Shown in pieces: positions 1 through 7,305 of a stretch of DNA of 54,707 bases. The DNA is from Fidelibacterota bacterium. Lineage in GTDB: Bacteria > Fidelibacterota > UBA8477 > JABMPR01. A program made the position numbers and the translations under genes. Under the pieces are notes generated by a model. It was not told the origin of the DNA. It was given only the letters and a program-made list of their open reading frames with translations, and did no database searches. Positions within the stretch are counted from its first letter, which is position 1. The number at the start of each line of letters is the position of its first letter. Where the stretch lies: positions 1 through 54,707 of the forward strand of contig JAERTH010000044.1 in assembly GCA_016844955.1 (NCBI GenBank), written 5' to 3'.

Positions 1-204
1 CTCGATATAGTTCAATACGTTGGGGTCAGTAGTTGCCAGGTAGTTTTTAACTTCAGATCGATTTATATAAGTCTTAGTGCCCATTAAATGTATCTCCGGT
101 CTTTTATCGTTAAGAGCCCTAAAATAACCAGAGGGATGGTGAGTATGTTGATTTTTTACACCCAATACACAAGAATTCATACCGACAAATTTTTCATCTT
201 GCAT
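1..204 (-). CDS. Partial hypothetical protein running off the left edge
   Basis: A minus-strand frame opens at an ATG at 204 and stays open for 68 codons to the window edge, so the stop is not visible. I recognise no family. The visible N-terminal part has no signal peptide or membrane segment and contains the hydrophilic stretch KTYINRSEVKNYL. The same frame is open upstream of the ATG only as far as a stop near 264, so the start should lie within about 60 bp. The gene diverges from phoH with about 128 bp between the two starts. Short length is the main reason for doubt; amino-acid composition looks protein-like. Confidence 0.45.
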   Translation of the reverse strand, partial: MQDEKFVGMNSCVLGVKNQHTHHPSGYFRALNDKRPEIHLMGTKTYINRSEVKNYLATTDPNVLNYIE

Positions 205-332
205 GTGAAAATTAATACTGCTTTCTAAGGTCAAGACAAAAAATGGAATGAGGTCAATTGGTTAAAAAGCTGGGTGTGATCTTCGTTTTGAAATATTAAG
301 TTATCCCAAATAATTCATACGAAGGAGCATTC

Positions 333-1646
333 ATGAAGAAAACGCTCGTCCTGGACACCAATGTCATCCTGCATGACAGCGACTGCATTTATCATTTTGA
401 AGACAACGATATCATCTTGCCCATGGCGGTATTAGAAGAGCTCGATCATTTCAAAAAAGGCAATGATGTTCTGAATTTTCATGCAAGGGCCTTTGTGCGG
501 GCCATTGACAATCTATCTACTGAGAAGATGTTTGAAGATGGCGTAAAGTTAGGTGCCATGCAGGGCGTTTTTCGGGTTGAGATGAATTCAACCAGTGAAG
601 ATCTGGCTGGTGTTTTCACTGAAGATATCACTGATCATCGCATTCTATACACAGCCTATGAATTATCCAAAACCGAGACACAGCGGGTTGTCCTGGTCAG
701 CAAAGATGTAAATCTGCGCATGAAGGCCAAGGCTGTTGGTCTGGAGGCCCAAGATTATTTCACCGATAAGGTTGACAGTGTGGATGAACTGTATACAGGG
801 AAATCCATACTGGAGAACATTGATGGCGAGTTAATCGATAAACTCTACCAGAGCCCCTATGAAGTTCCCTTTGAGGAGGGAGCCGTGGCAACCGACCCGG
901 AGCCATGGCATCACTTTATCTTGAAAAATGACCAGAAATCAGCCCTGGCCGTGTACAACCCCAACCAGGATTTATTGCAACGATTGGACAAACGAGCGGC
1001 CCATGGAATCATCCCCCGGAATGCAGAACAACTCTTTGCTCTGGATGTGCTAACTAATGATGAAATTCCCCTGGTTTCAATTACAGGCAAGGCAGGAACA
1101 GGTAAAACCCTACTGGCACTGGCTGCAGCAATGGAGAAAAAGCGCTCTTACCGTCAGATCTTTATCGCCCGGCCCATTGTCCCACTGAGCAATAAGGATA
1201 TCGGCTATCTCCCCGGTGATATCAAGTCCAAAATTGACCCTTACCTGCAACCCCTCTGGGATAATCTAAAAGTTATCCAGAATCAGTATCTGAATGACAA
1301 TTCAGAATTTGAAAAAATCAATAAATTGGTAGAAGAAGAAAAAATTGTCATTGCACCTCTGACCTATATTCGCGGTCGCAGCTTGCAGAAAATATTCTTT
1401 ATCGTGGACGAGGCGCAAAATCTCACACCCCATGAGATCAAAACAATCATTACACGAGCAGGTGAAGGAACCAAGGTGGTTTTCACTGGAGATATTTTCC
1501 AGATTGATCACCCCTTCCTTGACAGCCAATCCAACGGGTTATCATATCTCATTGATCGTTTTAAAGGGCAGCGTTTATATGCTCATATGAACCTGGAAAA
1601 GGGAGAACGTTCCGCGCTGGCGGAATTGGCTTCGAACTTGTTATAG
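333..1646 (+). CDS. PIN domain-PhoH family ATPase (PhoH2/YlaK-like)
   Basis: This is a cytoplasmic two-domain protein: an N-terminal PIN ribonuclease-like domain (about residues 1-145) and a C-terminal PhoH P-loop ATPase (about 225-437). PIN acidic residues are visible at D8 (LDTNVILHD), E35/E36 and around D101 and D125. The ATPase has Walker A GKAGTGKT at 252-259, the PhoH signature RPIVPLSNKDIGYLPGD at 280-296, and Walker B IVDEAQN around 357-363. Proteins of this PIN-PhoH architecture have been described as RNA helicase/RNases acting in RNA turnover; activity here is inferred from the domains. The 437-residue length is normal for the family. The ATG at 333 is supported by AAGGAG at 322-327. 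It is monocistronic, followed by a GC-rich palindrome. Confidence 0.93.
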   Translation: MKKTLVLDTNVILHDSDCIYHFEDNDIILPMAVLEELDHFKKGNDVLNFHARAFVRAIDNLSTEKMFEDGVKLGAMQGVFRVEMNSTSEDLAGVFTEDITDHRILYTAYELSKTETQRVVLVSKDVNLRMKAKAVGLEAQDYFTDKVDSVDELYTGKSILENIDGELIDKLYQSPYEVPFEEGAVATDPEPWHHFILKNDQKSALAVYNPNQDLLQRLDKRAAHGIIPRNAEQLFALDVLTNDEIPLVSITGKAGTGKTLLALAAAMEKKRSYRQIFIARPIVPLSNKDIGYLPGDIKSKIDPYLQPLWDNLKVIQNQYLNDNSEFEKINKLVEEEKIVIAPLTYIRGRSLQKIFFIVDEAQNLTPHEIKTIITRAGEGTKVVFTGDIFQIDHPFLDSQSNGLSYLIDRFKGQRLYAHMNLEKGERSALAELASNLL

Positions 1647-1664
1647 TTCTTTTTATTTAACTCT

Positions 1665-1688
1665 AGGCGCGGATTCAAATCCGCGCCT
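1665..1688. repeat. GC-rich palindrome downstream of phoH
   Basis: The arms at 1665-1674 and 1679-1688 are perfectly complementary (AGGCGCGGAT / ATCCGCGCCT) around a TCAA loop. The position, 19 bp past the phoH stop, suits a terminator, but no T-run follows on the plus strand. A variant of the same palindrome lies at 2740-2799, on the other side of the AraC gene, and related hairpins occur at 36389, 11505 and 43863. Confidence 0.7.
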
Positions 1689-1719
1689 GGAACCAATCAT
1701 CACCACCGGAAAACCTACA

Positions 1720-2727
1720 ATGCCAAACCAACAAAACCAACGCGCTGAATACATCGCACGCATCAATCGGGTAATTGATCATATCGACCGAAATCTTCAA
1801 CACGAACTCACGCTTGAGGAATTGGCCAGAGTCGCCAACTTTTCCCGGTTTCACTTTCACCGCATCTTCAGCGCAATGATGGGTGAACCATTGAACCAAT
1901 TTATTCTACGTTTACGACTTACTAAGGCGGCCACACAGCTACATGATGTTTCGGAAAAATCTATTACTGAAATAGCACTGGACTGCGGGTTTTCCAGCTC
2001 CGCGGCCTTTGCTCGTGCCTTCAAACAACGCTTCCAGATGAGCGCCAGCACCTGGCGTGAAAACGGAGTCCTGGAAAAAAGCAAGAATGGTAAAACGAAT
2101 AGCAATTCACAACAACTTCTCGGCAAGGAGGGGAAAGCAAACAGCCTGGCTGCTGAATATTCTATGGGAGATTGGTTACTGGAAATGGATCCGGAAACCA
2201 GAACCCTAAGATGGAGCACCAAAAATATGACCACCATGAAAGATGTAACGGTAGAAGTAAAGAATTTTCCTGAGATGCACGTAGCATATGTACGCCACAT
2301 CGGTCCCTATGCAGGTGATTCGGCATTGTTTCAAAGCCTGTTTGAGAAATTAGGTCGCTGGGCAGGACCACGGGGACTTTTCAGTAACCCGGACACGAAG
2401 GTTCTTACGGTTTATCATGATGATCCCAAACTTACCGATGAAGACAAGTTGAGAACCAGCGCTTGCATTACCATTCCTGCTGAGATGGCCGTAGATGGAG
2501 AAATAGGCAAGATGACCCTGGATGCTGGTGATTATGCCGTGGGTCACTTTGAGATTAATGCAGACCAATACACGGAAGCCTGGAACCATGTCATGGGTGG
2601 CTGGTTACCCCAGAGTGGATATCAGCCGGATGACCGCTTGTGTTTTGAGATGAATCTCAATGATCCCAACAAACATCCCGAAAAAAAGCATATCGTAGAT
2701 ATCTGTATCCCCGTAAAACCATTGTGA
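1720..2727 (+). CDS. AraC-family regulator with GyrI-like effector domain
   Basis: The protein carries an N-terminal AraC double helix-turn-helix (about residues 8-105; ELTLEELARVANFSRFHFHR and the second-helix motif ITEIALDCGFSSSAAFARAF). A linker is followed by a C-terminal GyrI-like (SOUL/Rob-type) ligand-binding domain from about 175 to 335, starting near VEVKNFPEMHVAYVRHIGPY. This order matches Rob/SoxS-related multidrug-responsive activators, in which the GyrI-like domain binds small hydrophobic compounds. Target genes are unknown. There is no obvious Shine-Dalgarno before the ATG at 1720, and the gene is flanked on both sides by variants of one GC-rich palindrome. It converges on ogt. 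Confidence 0.92.
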   Translation: MPNQQNQRAEYIARINRVIDHIDRNLQHELTLEELARVANFSRFHFHRIFSAMMGEPLNQFILRLRLTKAATQLHDVSEKSITEIALDCGFSSSAAFARAFKQRFQMSASTWRENGVLEKSKNGKTNSNSQQLLGKEGKANSLAAEYSMGDWLLEMDPETRTLRWSTKNMTTMKDVTVEVKNFPEMHVAYVRHIGPYAGDSALFQSLFEKLGRWAGPRGLFSNPDTKVLTVYHDDPKLTDEDKLRTSACITIPAEMAVDGEIGKMTLDAGDYAVGHFEINADQYTEAWNHVMGGWLPQSGYQPDDRLCFEMNLNDPNKHPEKKHIVDICIPVKPL

Positions 2728-2739
2728 TATTTTGACCTG

Positions 2740-2799
2740 CCAGGCGCGGATTCGAAACGAAGTAAGACGAGAGCATGCTCGAAGTCAATCCGCGCCTGG
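2740..2799. repeat. Long-loop GC-rich inverted repeat, possible bidirectional terminator
   Basis: 13-bp perfect arms at 2740-2752 and 2787-2799 (CCAGGCGCGGATT / AATCCGCGCCTGG) enclose a 34-nt loop that itself contains the palindrome GAGCATGCTC at 2771-2780. The arms equal the palindrome at 1665-1688, extended by CC/GG and opened by an insertion. It sits between the convergent AraC and ogt genes, 12 bp and 9 bp from their ends. Confidence 0.7.
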
Positions 2800-2808
2800 A
2801 AACGATGT

Positions 2809-3327
2809 TCAAAACAAGGTGGGTGTCGTTTTCTGGGCCTCTAGATCCAGCAACTTCCTTTTAATATCCAGCCCCCCAGTGTACCCCCCTAATGATCCAT
2901 CTGCGGCAATCACCCGATGACAAGGAATTATAATGGGGATGGGGTTCTGCCCATTGGCAGCGCCCACCGCTCGCATTCCACCAGGATTATCCAGACGCTG
3001 AGCTAATTCACCATAGGAAATTTTGTGGCCATAAGGAATTTTCTGTAAGGCACCCCAAACACTTTTCTGAAAAGGTGTGCCCTCCGGTGCGAGTGTGAGT
3101 TCAAACTGATCTCTTGCACCAGAAAAATACTCATCCAATTGACCCAATACCTGTTTCAGTGCTGGTTTGTTCGCTTGAATTTCAGATTCCGGATACATTT
3201 TTTGCAAATATGAGAACAGGTGTTGCTTTGCATCAGGGCCCAAGAAGAGCGCACTAAGGCCTGCCTCCTGGGTCGCCAAATAGAGGTGACCCACCGGGCT
3301 TTTCATGGCCGTGTAGTTGATTATCAA
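2809..3327 (-). CDS. ogt: Methylated-DNA--[protein]-cysteine S-methyltransferase (Ogt type)
   Basis: This is a suicide DNA-repair protein that removes the methyl group from O6-methylguanine onto its own cysteine. The active-site motif IIPCHRVI places the acceptor at Cys136. The upstream DNA-binding winged helix (TPFQKSVWGALQKIPYGHKI) and the C-terminal GGYTGGLDIKRKLLDLE motif are intact, and 172 residues is typical of single-domain Ogt. The annotated start is TTG at 3327, which keeps the first beta-strand; an ATG at 3306 is the alternative and would trim seven residues. It is the last gene of a hypothetical-arsC-ogt operon, 6 bp after arsC. Confidence 0.93.
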   Translation of the reverse strand: MIINYTAMKSPVGHLYLATQEAGLSALFLGPDAKQHLFSYLQKMYPESEIQANKPALKQVLGQLDEYFSGARDQFELTLAPEGTPFQKSVWGALQKIPYGHKISYGELAQRLDNPGGMRAVGAANGQNPIPIIIPCHRVIAADGSLGGYTGGLDIKRKLLDLEAQKTTPTLF

Positions 3328-3333
3328 AAGCTG

Positions 3334-3753
3334 TTATTTCTTTGTTTGTGAGGTAATAAATCCTTCAATGCGACTTTTGAGGTCATCTCTGGTACGACGA
3401 TAGTCTGGAAGTTTAGATTCATCCACACTCCAGCCATGGAAGGGATCCTTGATGCTCCAATGAATACGCTCCACCTGGCCAGGAAAAGTGGGACAGGTTT
3501 GAGCAGCATGGTCACAGACTGAAATCACAACATCAATCCCGGCATCCAGAAAATCATTAACATCATCTGAGGTTTGACCCCTAATATCAATACCAAGTTC
3601 TTCCATAACCAGAATAGACATGGGGTGCACTTTGCTGGGCTCCACACCGGCTGAAAAAACCTCGAAATTATCACCAGCCATCTCGCGTAACAGACCTTCC
3701 CCGATTTGGGAGCGACAGGAGTTTCCCGTACATAAAAACAATACTTTTTTCAC
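3334..3753 (-). CDS. arsC: Arsenate reductase, thioredoxin-coupled (low-MW phosphatase fold)
   Basis: The protein has the low-molecular-weight phosphotyrosine phosphatase fold. The P-loop CTGNSCRS begins at Cys8, two further cysteines occur in VISVCDHAAQTCPTFPG, and the general-acid Asp is in IKDPFHGW. The three-cysteine arrangement matches the ArsC class that reduces arsenate to arsenite by relaying a disulfide to thioredoxin. The length, 139 residues, is typical. The start is GTG at 3753, preceded by TTAGGA. It is co-oriented with an upstream secreted hypothetical (9 bp) and downstream ogt (6 bp). No arsR, arsB or acr3 gene is nearby, so arsenic export must be encoded elsewhere. Confidence 0.92.
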   Translation of the reverse strand: MKKVLFLCTGNSCRSQIGEGLLREMAGDNFEVFSAGVEPSKVHPMSILVMEELGIDIRGQTSDDVNDFLDAGIDVVISVCDHAAQTCPTFPGQVERIHWSIKDPFHGWSVDESKLPDYRRTRDDLKSRIEGFITSQTKK

Positions 3754-3762
3754 TATATTTTC

Positions 3763-4230
3763 CTAATTCCGTTTAAGATATACTACTTCCCAGGGGTCAT
3801 TCATCAAACCAGCGCCATACCCTACACCATAGGATAAGCCTCCCAAAAGAACAGTTCCAGTTATAAAGTCCTTGAATTCCCAATCCACTTCATCGCCAGC
3901 TTCATTTTCGGTTTTCCCACCTGAGGTGAGATACGTCAGACCACTGAGGCTAAGTGAAATAATACCACACATTTTTCCAAAACGCCGACCCTTGCCCTTT
4001 TTCACCATGACCTGAGAAACCTCGAACAGCGGCAATGTCTGATCCTGCCCCATAACCTCAAAGGTCACCGACTCCATGGACATGCGAATGTTTTTCCCCT
4101 CCAGGACAAAACCATTGCTGTGATAAATTTTTCCCACTGCGTACTGTGACATCACGTCCTGCCCCAGTGCTGTCGAGCTGAACACGGTAGCAATTATCAG
4201 AACTGTTAATAGTGATCTGGTTTTCTTCAT
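3763..4230 (-). CDS. Hypothetical exported protein with two C-terminal hydrophobic segments
   Basis: I do not recognise a family. The N-terminus is a clear signal peptide ending around SSTALGQ (residues 18-24). The mature part begins with a small, probably beta-rich stretch (KIYHSNGFVLEGKNIRM) and then has two glycine-rich hydrophobic stretches (about 92-105 and 124-142), suggesting membrane association. ATG start at 4230. It is the first gene of a likely operon with arsC and ogt, which may be only positional. It diverges from the Lrp operon across a 215-bp AT-rich region. Confidence 0.75.
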   Translation of the reverse strand: MKKTRSLLTVLIIATVFSSTALGQDVMSQYAVGKIYHSNGFVLEGKNIRMSMESVTFEVMGQDQTLPLFEVSQVMVKKGKGRRFGKMCGIISLSLSGLTYLTSGGKTENEAGDEVDWEFKDFITGTVLLGGLSYGVGYGAGLMNDPWEVVYLKRN

Positions 4231-4407
4231 GGTTGCTTTATCCTCGATTCTTTTTGGCTGATATTTTGAACCACAATTTAGTTGAATATCGTTTTAAATA
4301 AAGTGCAAGCTCATGAATGTCAGCTAACTGGCACCCAGCTTAATGATTCAAATACAATCATCATATTCAACGCTAATCAATTGTATCAGCCATGATAAGC
4401 ATTATAT

Positions 4408-4436
4408 TTGTCAAGTTATTACAATTTAAACATAAT
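4408..4436 (+). promoter_or_regulatory. Candidate sigma70-like promoter of the Lrp-hom-gamma-lyase operon
   Basis: TTGTCA at 4408-4413 and CATAAT at 4431-4436 are separated by 17 bp, each differing from the sigma70 consensus at one position. The predicted transcription start near 4443 would give a very short leader before the ATG at 4452. This is a pattern match only, and primary sigma recognition in this lineage may differ. Confidence 0.35.
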
Positions 4437-4451
4437 GAATGTTAGGTGAGT

Positions 4452-4934
4452 ATGAGCATCGATAAAATAGACAGACAAATTTTAAATATTCTCCAGGAAA
4501 ATGGTCGAATTTCCAACGCAGAGCTGGCCAGACGCATAAACATGTCACCGCCCCCCACCCTTGAAAGGGTCAAAAAACTTGAGCGTAATGGCTACATTCA
4601 AAACTATGTGGCCCTGGCAAATCCGGCCAAACTGGGATTGAGTTGTTTCACTTATGTGGAAGTCACTCTGGTACGGCACGGGCGCGAGGGAGTTGAACGC
4701 TTTATGAATGCCATTACCCGCCTGGATGAAGTCATGGAATGTCACCATATTACAGGTGGTGCCGATTTTTTACTCAAAGTTGCCAATCATGACATCCCTG
4801 ATTATGAAAATTTTGTCCTCCATAAACTCACCGCTCTTCCAGAAGTGCAACACCTCAAAACCATGGTTGTCCTGTCCACATTAAAACATGAGACACGCCT
4901 GCCCACTGAACTAAATGAGAAGCAAAAGAAATGA
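4452..4934 (+). CDS. Lrp/AsnC-family transcriptional regulator
   Basis: The N-terminal winged helix-turn-helix (DKIDRQILNILQENGRISNA, then ELARRINMSPPPTLERVKKL) is followed by a RAM/ACT-like amino-acid sensing domain (about 65-145, with VMECHHITGGADFLLKV). The length of about 160 residues is standard. I chose the ATG at 4452; a GTG six bases upstream is also possible. The stop overlaps the next ATG (ATGA at 4931-4934), so it is translationally coupled to the downstream metabolic genes and probably regulates them in response to an amino acid. In Pseudomonas putida an Lrp-type regulator (MdeR) controls methionine gamma-lyase, which fits this context; the actual ligand is unknown. Confidence 0.94.
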   Translation: MSIDKIDRQILNILQENGRISNAELARRINMSPPPTLERVKKLERNGYIQNYVALANPAKLGLSCFTYVEVTLVRHGREGVERFMNAITRLDEVMECHHITGGADFLLKVANHDIPDYENFVLHKLTALPEVQHLKTMVVLSTLKHETRLPTELNEKQKK

Positions 4935-5986
4935 TGGTAAATTCAACCGGCTCTGCTGGCTCCAAACACCTGATTGCGCTTGTGGGTTTTGGCACCGTTG
5001 CCACAGGGTTATGTAAAATTCTGCTTGAAAAACGTGAACACCTCTCAGCGGCTCATGGTTTCGACTTTGAGATTGTTGCCGTTTCCACTCGCAGTCGGGG
5101 CACCATATATAACCCGCAGGGTTTCTCACTTCCAGAGCTGATAAATCTGTCTCAATCCACTACACCCTTTGAAAATCATCTGCAGGACTGGGACTCAGAA
5201 GCTATGATCCGCAAGTCCAATGCCACTGTTGTGGTAGAACTTGCACATACCGATCTAAACACTGCTGAACCCGCATTGACACATTGCCGCGCTGCTTTTG
5301 AAACGGGCAAACACGTCATTTCAGGAAATAAAGGTCCTGCAGCAATAGCCTATTCTGAATTGAGTGCACTGGCGAGCAAACACAAACTACTCTTTTTGAA
5401 CGAAGCCACAGTACTAAGTGGAACCCCTGTTTTCAGTTTTGTGCATAATACGCTTGGTGGGAATAGAATTAAACGAATTCGTGGTATTCTGAATGGCACC
5501 ACAAATTTCATACTCAGTGAAATGCAGTCAGGTTCAAGTTACGAGTCCACTCTGGCGGTAGCGGCAGATCGCGGCTATCTAGAGGCAGATCCAGCTGCAG
5601 ATATTGAGGGATATGACGCCCAGGCAAAGCTGGCTATCCTGGCCAATATTCTTTTAGACACTCCCCTTGAGTTAGGACAGGTAAAACGGAGCGGCATTAG
5701 CTCCATTACTTCAGAAGACATCAAGGCCGCTGAGCAAGAAGGCAAGCGCTGGAAGCTGGTGGGAACCCTGAGCATTGAAAACAATACTGTCCAGGCAGAA
5801 GTTAAAGCTGAAAAATTGCCACTGGACGATCCTCTGGCACAAGTAATGGGCACCTTGAATGCGATTACCTTTTCCACAGATCTACTTGGAGATATAACAA
5901 TTACAGGACCCGGTGCCGGTAGCATCGAAACCGGGTATTCAATATTATCCGATTTATTAATCCTTAACGGACAGGAAACATCATGA
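4931..5986 (+). CDS. hom: Homoserine dehydrogenase, short form without ACT domain
   Basis: It interconverts aspartate semialdehyde and homoserine with NAD(P)H. Seen are the Rossmann nucleotide-binding start LVGFGTVATGL (18-28), the SGNKGP motif with Lys134, NGTTNFIL at 188-195, and the catalytic GYDAQAKLA segment with Asp229 and Lys233. At 351 residues it lacks the C-terminal ACT domain used for threonine feedback in longer enzymes. It overlaps the Lrp gene before it and the PLP enzyme after it by 4 nt each. The pairing with a gamma-lyase and an Lrp regulator could reflect methionine/threonine metabolism in either direction; catabolic use of homoserine is an inference only. Confidence 0.93.
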   Translation: MMVNSTGSAGSKHLIALVGFGTVATGLCKILLEKREHLSAAHGFDFEIVAVSTRSRGTIYNPQGFSLPELINLSQSTTPFENHLQDWDSEAMIRKSNATVVVELAHTDLNTAEPALTHCRAAFETGKHVISGNKGPAAIAYSELSALASKHKLLFLNEATVLSGTPVFSFVHNTLGGNRIKRIRGILNGTTNFILSEMQSGSSYESTLAVAADRGYLEADPAADIEGYDAQAKLAILANILLDTPLELGQVKRSGISSITSEDIKAAEQEGKRWKLVGTLSIENNTVQAEVKAEKLPLDDPLAQVMGTLNAITFSTDLLGDITITGPGAGSIETGYSILSDLLILNGQETS

Positions 5987-7173
5987 GTTTAGATCTAAAG
6001 GGTAAGGGGATCAATACCCGCGTAACCCACGCAGGTGAGAACCCTGATAATGTTTATGGAAGTGTGGGTGTACCAATTTACCAAACCTCAACCTTCAAAT
6101 TTCGCGATGCCGATCATGGAGCACGCTGTTTTAGTGGTGAAGAGCAAGGGTACCTCTACACACGTATCGGTAACCCCACAACCAATACATTTGAAGCGGC
6201 TGTCGCTCATCTTGAACACGGTTATGGTGGAATCGCCACATCCTCAGGTATGGCTGCAGTAAGCAGCATTTATATGACCTATCTGGGTGCTGGCGTTCAT
6301 ATGGTAGGAACCGATGCTGTTTACGGTTCATCCCGTATGGTTATTGAAACTGATTTCTCTCGTTTTGGAGTGGAATACAGTTTTGTTGATACGGCAAATC
6401 TGGATGAAGTTCGCAAAGCAATGCGTCCCAACACAAAGTTGCTTTATATCGAGACCCCTGCCAACCCCACCATTAAGCTCACCGATATCGCTGCCTGTGC
6501 AGAAATAGCTCATGAACACGGGGCCCTGCTTGTGGTGGACAATACCTTTATGAGCCCGGTTCTGCAAAATCCGCTTGAGCTGGGAGCTGATGTTGTTCTC
6601 CACAGTATCACCAAATACATCAATGGACACACAGATGTGGTGGGCGGAGTGATTGTCACTAGAACCGAAGCTGAGTTTGATCGAATTAAGTCTGTGATCA
6701 ACGGGATCGGTGGCACCATGGATCCTCATCAGAGCTGGTTGGTGCTCCGTGGAATGCGTACACTCTCTTTGCGGGTTGAGCGTGGTGAACAAAACGCTCA
6801 AAAACTGGCTGAATATCTGGAATCTCATCCAAAAATTGAGTGGGTACGGTATCCAGGACTGGTATCTCATCCTCAACATGATCTGGCAACCCGCCAGATG
6901 AAGGGCTATGGGTCCATGATCAGCTTTGAAGTCAAGGGTGGTGTGGAAAATGGAAAAACCGTACTCAACAATGTCAAAATTCCACAACTCGCCGTTTCTC
7001 TGGGTGGCTATGAATCCCTGATTCAACATCCTGCTTCAATGACCCATGCCAATATTCCTGTGGACGAACGGGAAGCTGCAGGGATTACCGATGGTCTGGT
7101 GCGCTACGCTGTGGGAACCGAAGATAGCGCCGATCTGCTGGCTGACCTGGATCAGGCACTGGCAAAAATTTAA
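5983..7173 (+). CDS. Cys/Met-metabolism PLP enzyme (methionine or cystathionine gamma-lyase type)
   Basis: This is a fold-type I PLP enzyme of the trans-sulfuration family. The PLP-binding lysine is Lys211 in HSITKYINGHTDVVGG; the phosphate-binding YTRIGNPT motif lies at 59-66; the stacking Tyr114 is in VYGSS. The TKYINGH context and overall spacing resemble methionine gamma-lyases, but the position equivalent to Cys116 of those enzymes is Ser116, so cystathionine gamma-lyase/synthase or O-acetylhomoserine sulfhydrylase activity cannot be excluded. Length 396 is normal. It is the third gene of an overlapping operon with Lrp and homoserine dehydrogenase and is followed by a strong terminator. 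Confidence 0.92.
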   Translation: MSLDLKGKGINTRVTHAGENPDNVYGSVGVPIYQTSTFKFRDADHGARCFSGEEQGYLYTRIGNPTTNTFEAAVAHLEHGYGGIATSSGMAAVSSIYMTYLGAGVHMVGTDAVYGSSRMVIETDFSRFGVEYSFVDTANLDEVRKAMRPNTKLLYIETPANPTIKLTDIAACAEIAHEHGALLVVDNTFMSPVLQNPLELGADVVLHSITKYINGHTDVVGGVIVTRTEAEFDRIKSVINGIGGTMDPHQSWLVLRGMRTLSLRVERGEQNAQKLAEYLESHPKIEWVRYPGLVSHPQHDLATRQMKGYGSMISFEVKGGVENGKTVLNNVKIPQLAVSLGGYESLIQHPASMTHANIPVDEREAAGITDGLVRYAVGTEDSADLLADLDQALAKI

Positions 7174-7197
7174 GTTCTCTCATACAAAATGATTATC

Positions 7198-7230
7198 ATC
7201 CCCGGCTCTTTAGGCCGGGGATTTTATTTT
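7198..7230 (+). terminator. Rho-independent terminator of the Lrp-hom-gamma-lyase operon
   Basis: The 9-bp perfect stem ATCCCCGGC (7198-7206) / GCCGGGGAT (7214-7222) has a 7-nt loop and is followed by TTTATTTT at 7223-7230. It starts 24 bp after the gamma-lyase stop. Confidence 0.9.
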
Positions 7231-7305
7231 ATCCTGAACCGATTTTTACGCATATTGATTGGCCATGATTCACAAGTCAAAATCTTTTGAGTTCACGAGG
7301 AAAAC

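Noticed and set aside
288..316. phoH promoter TTGAAA with 17-bp spacer and TAATTC
   Set aside because: The -10 match is too poor to list as a feature; it remains only a weak candidate.
1665..1688. T-arm-like sequence GGATTCAAATCC suggesting a tRNA
   Set aside because: The similarity comes from a GC-rich palindrome; there is no acceptor stem, D-arm or anticodon arm at the proper distance on either strand.
6328..7029. 233-residue minus-strand ORF
   Set aside because: It is antisense to the PLP enzyme gene, whose family motifs are continuous on the plus strand.
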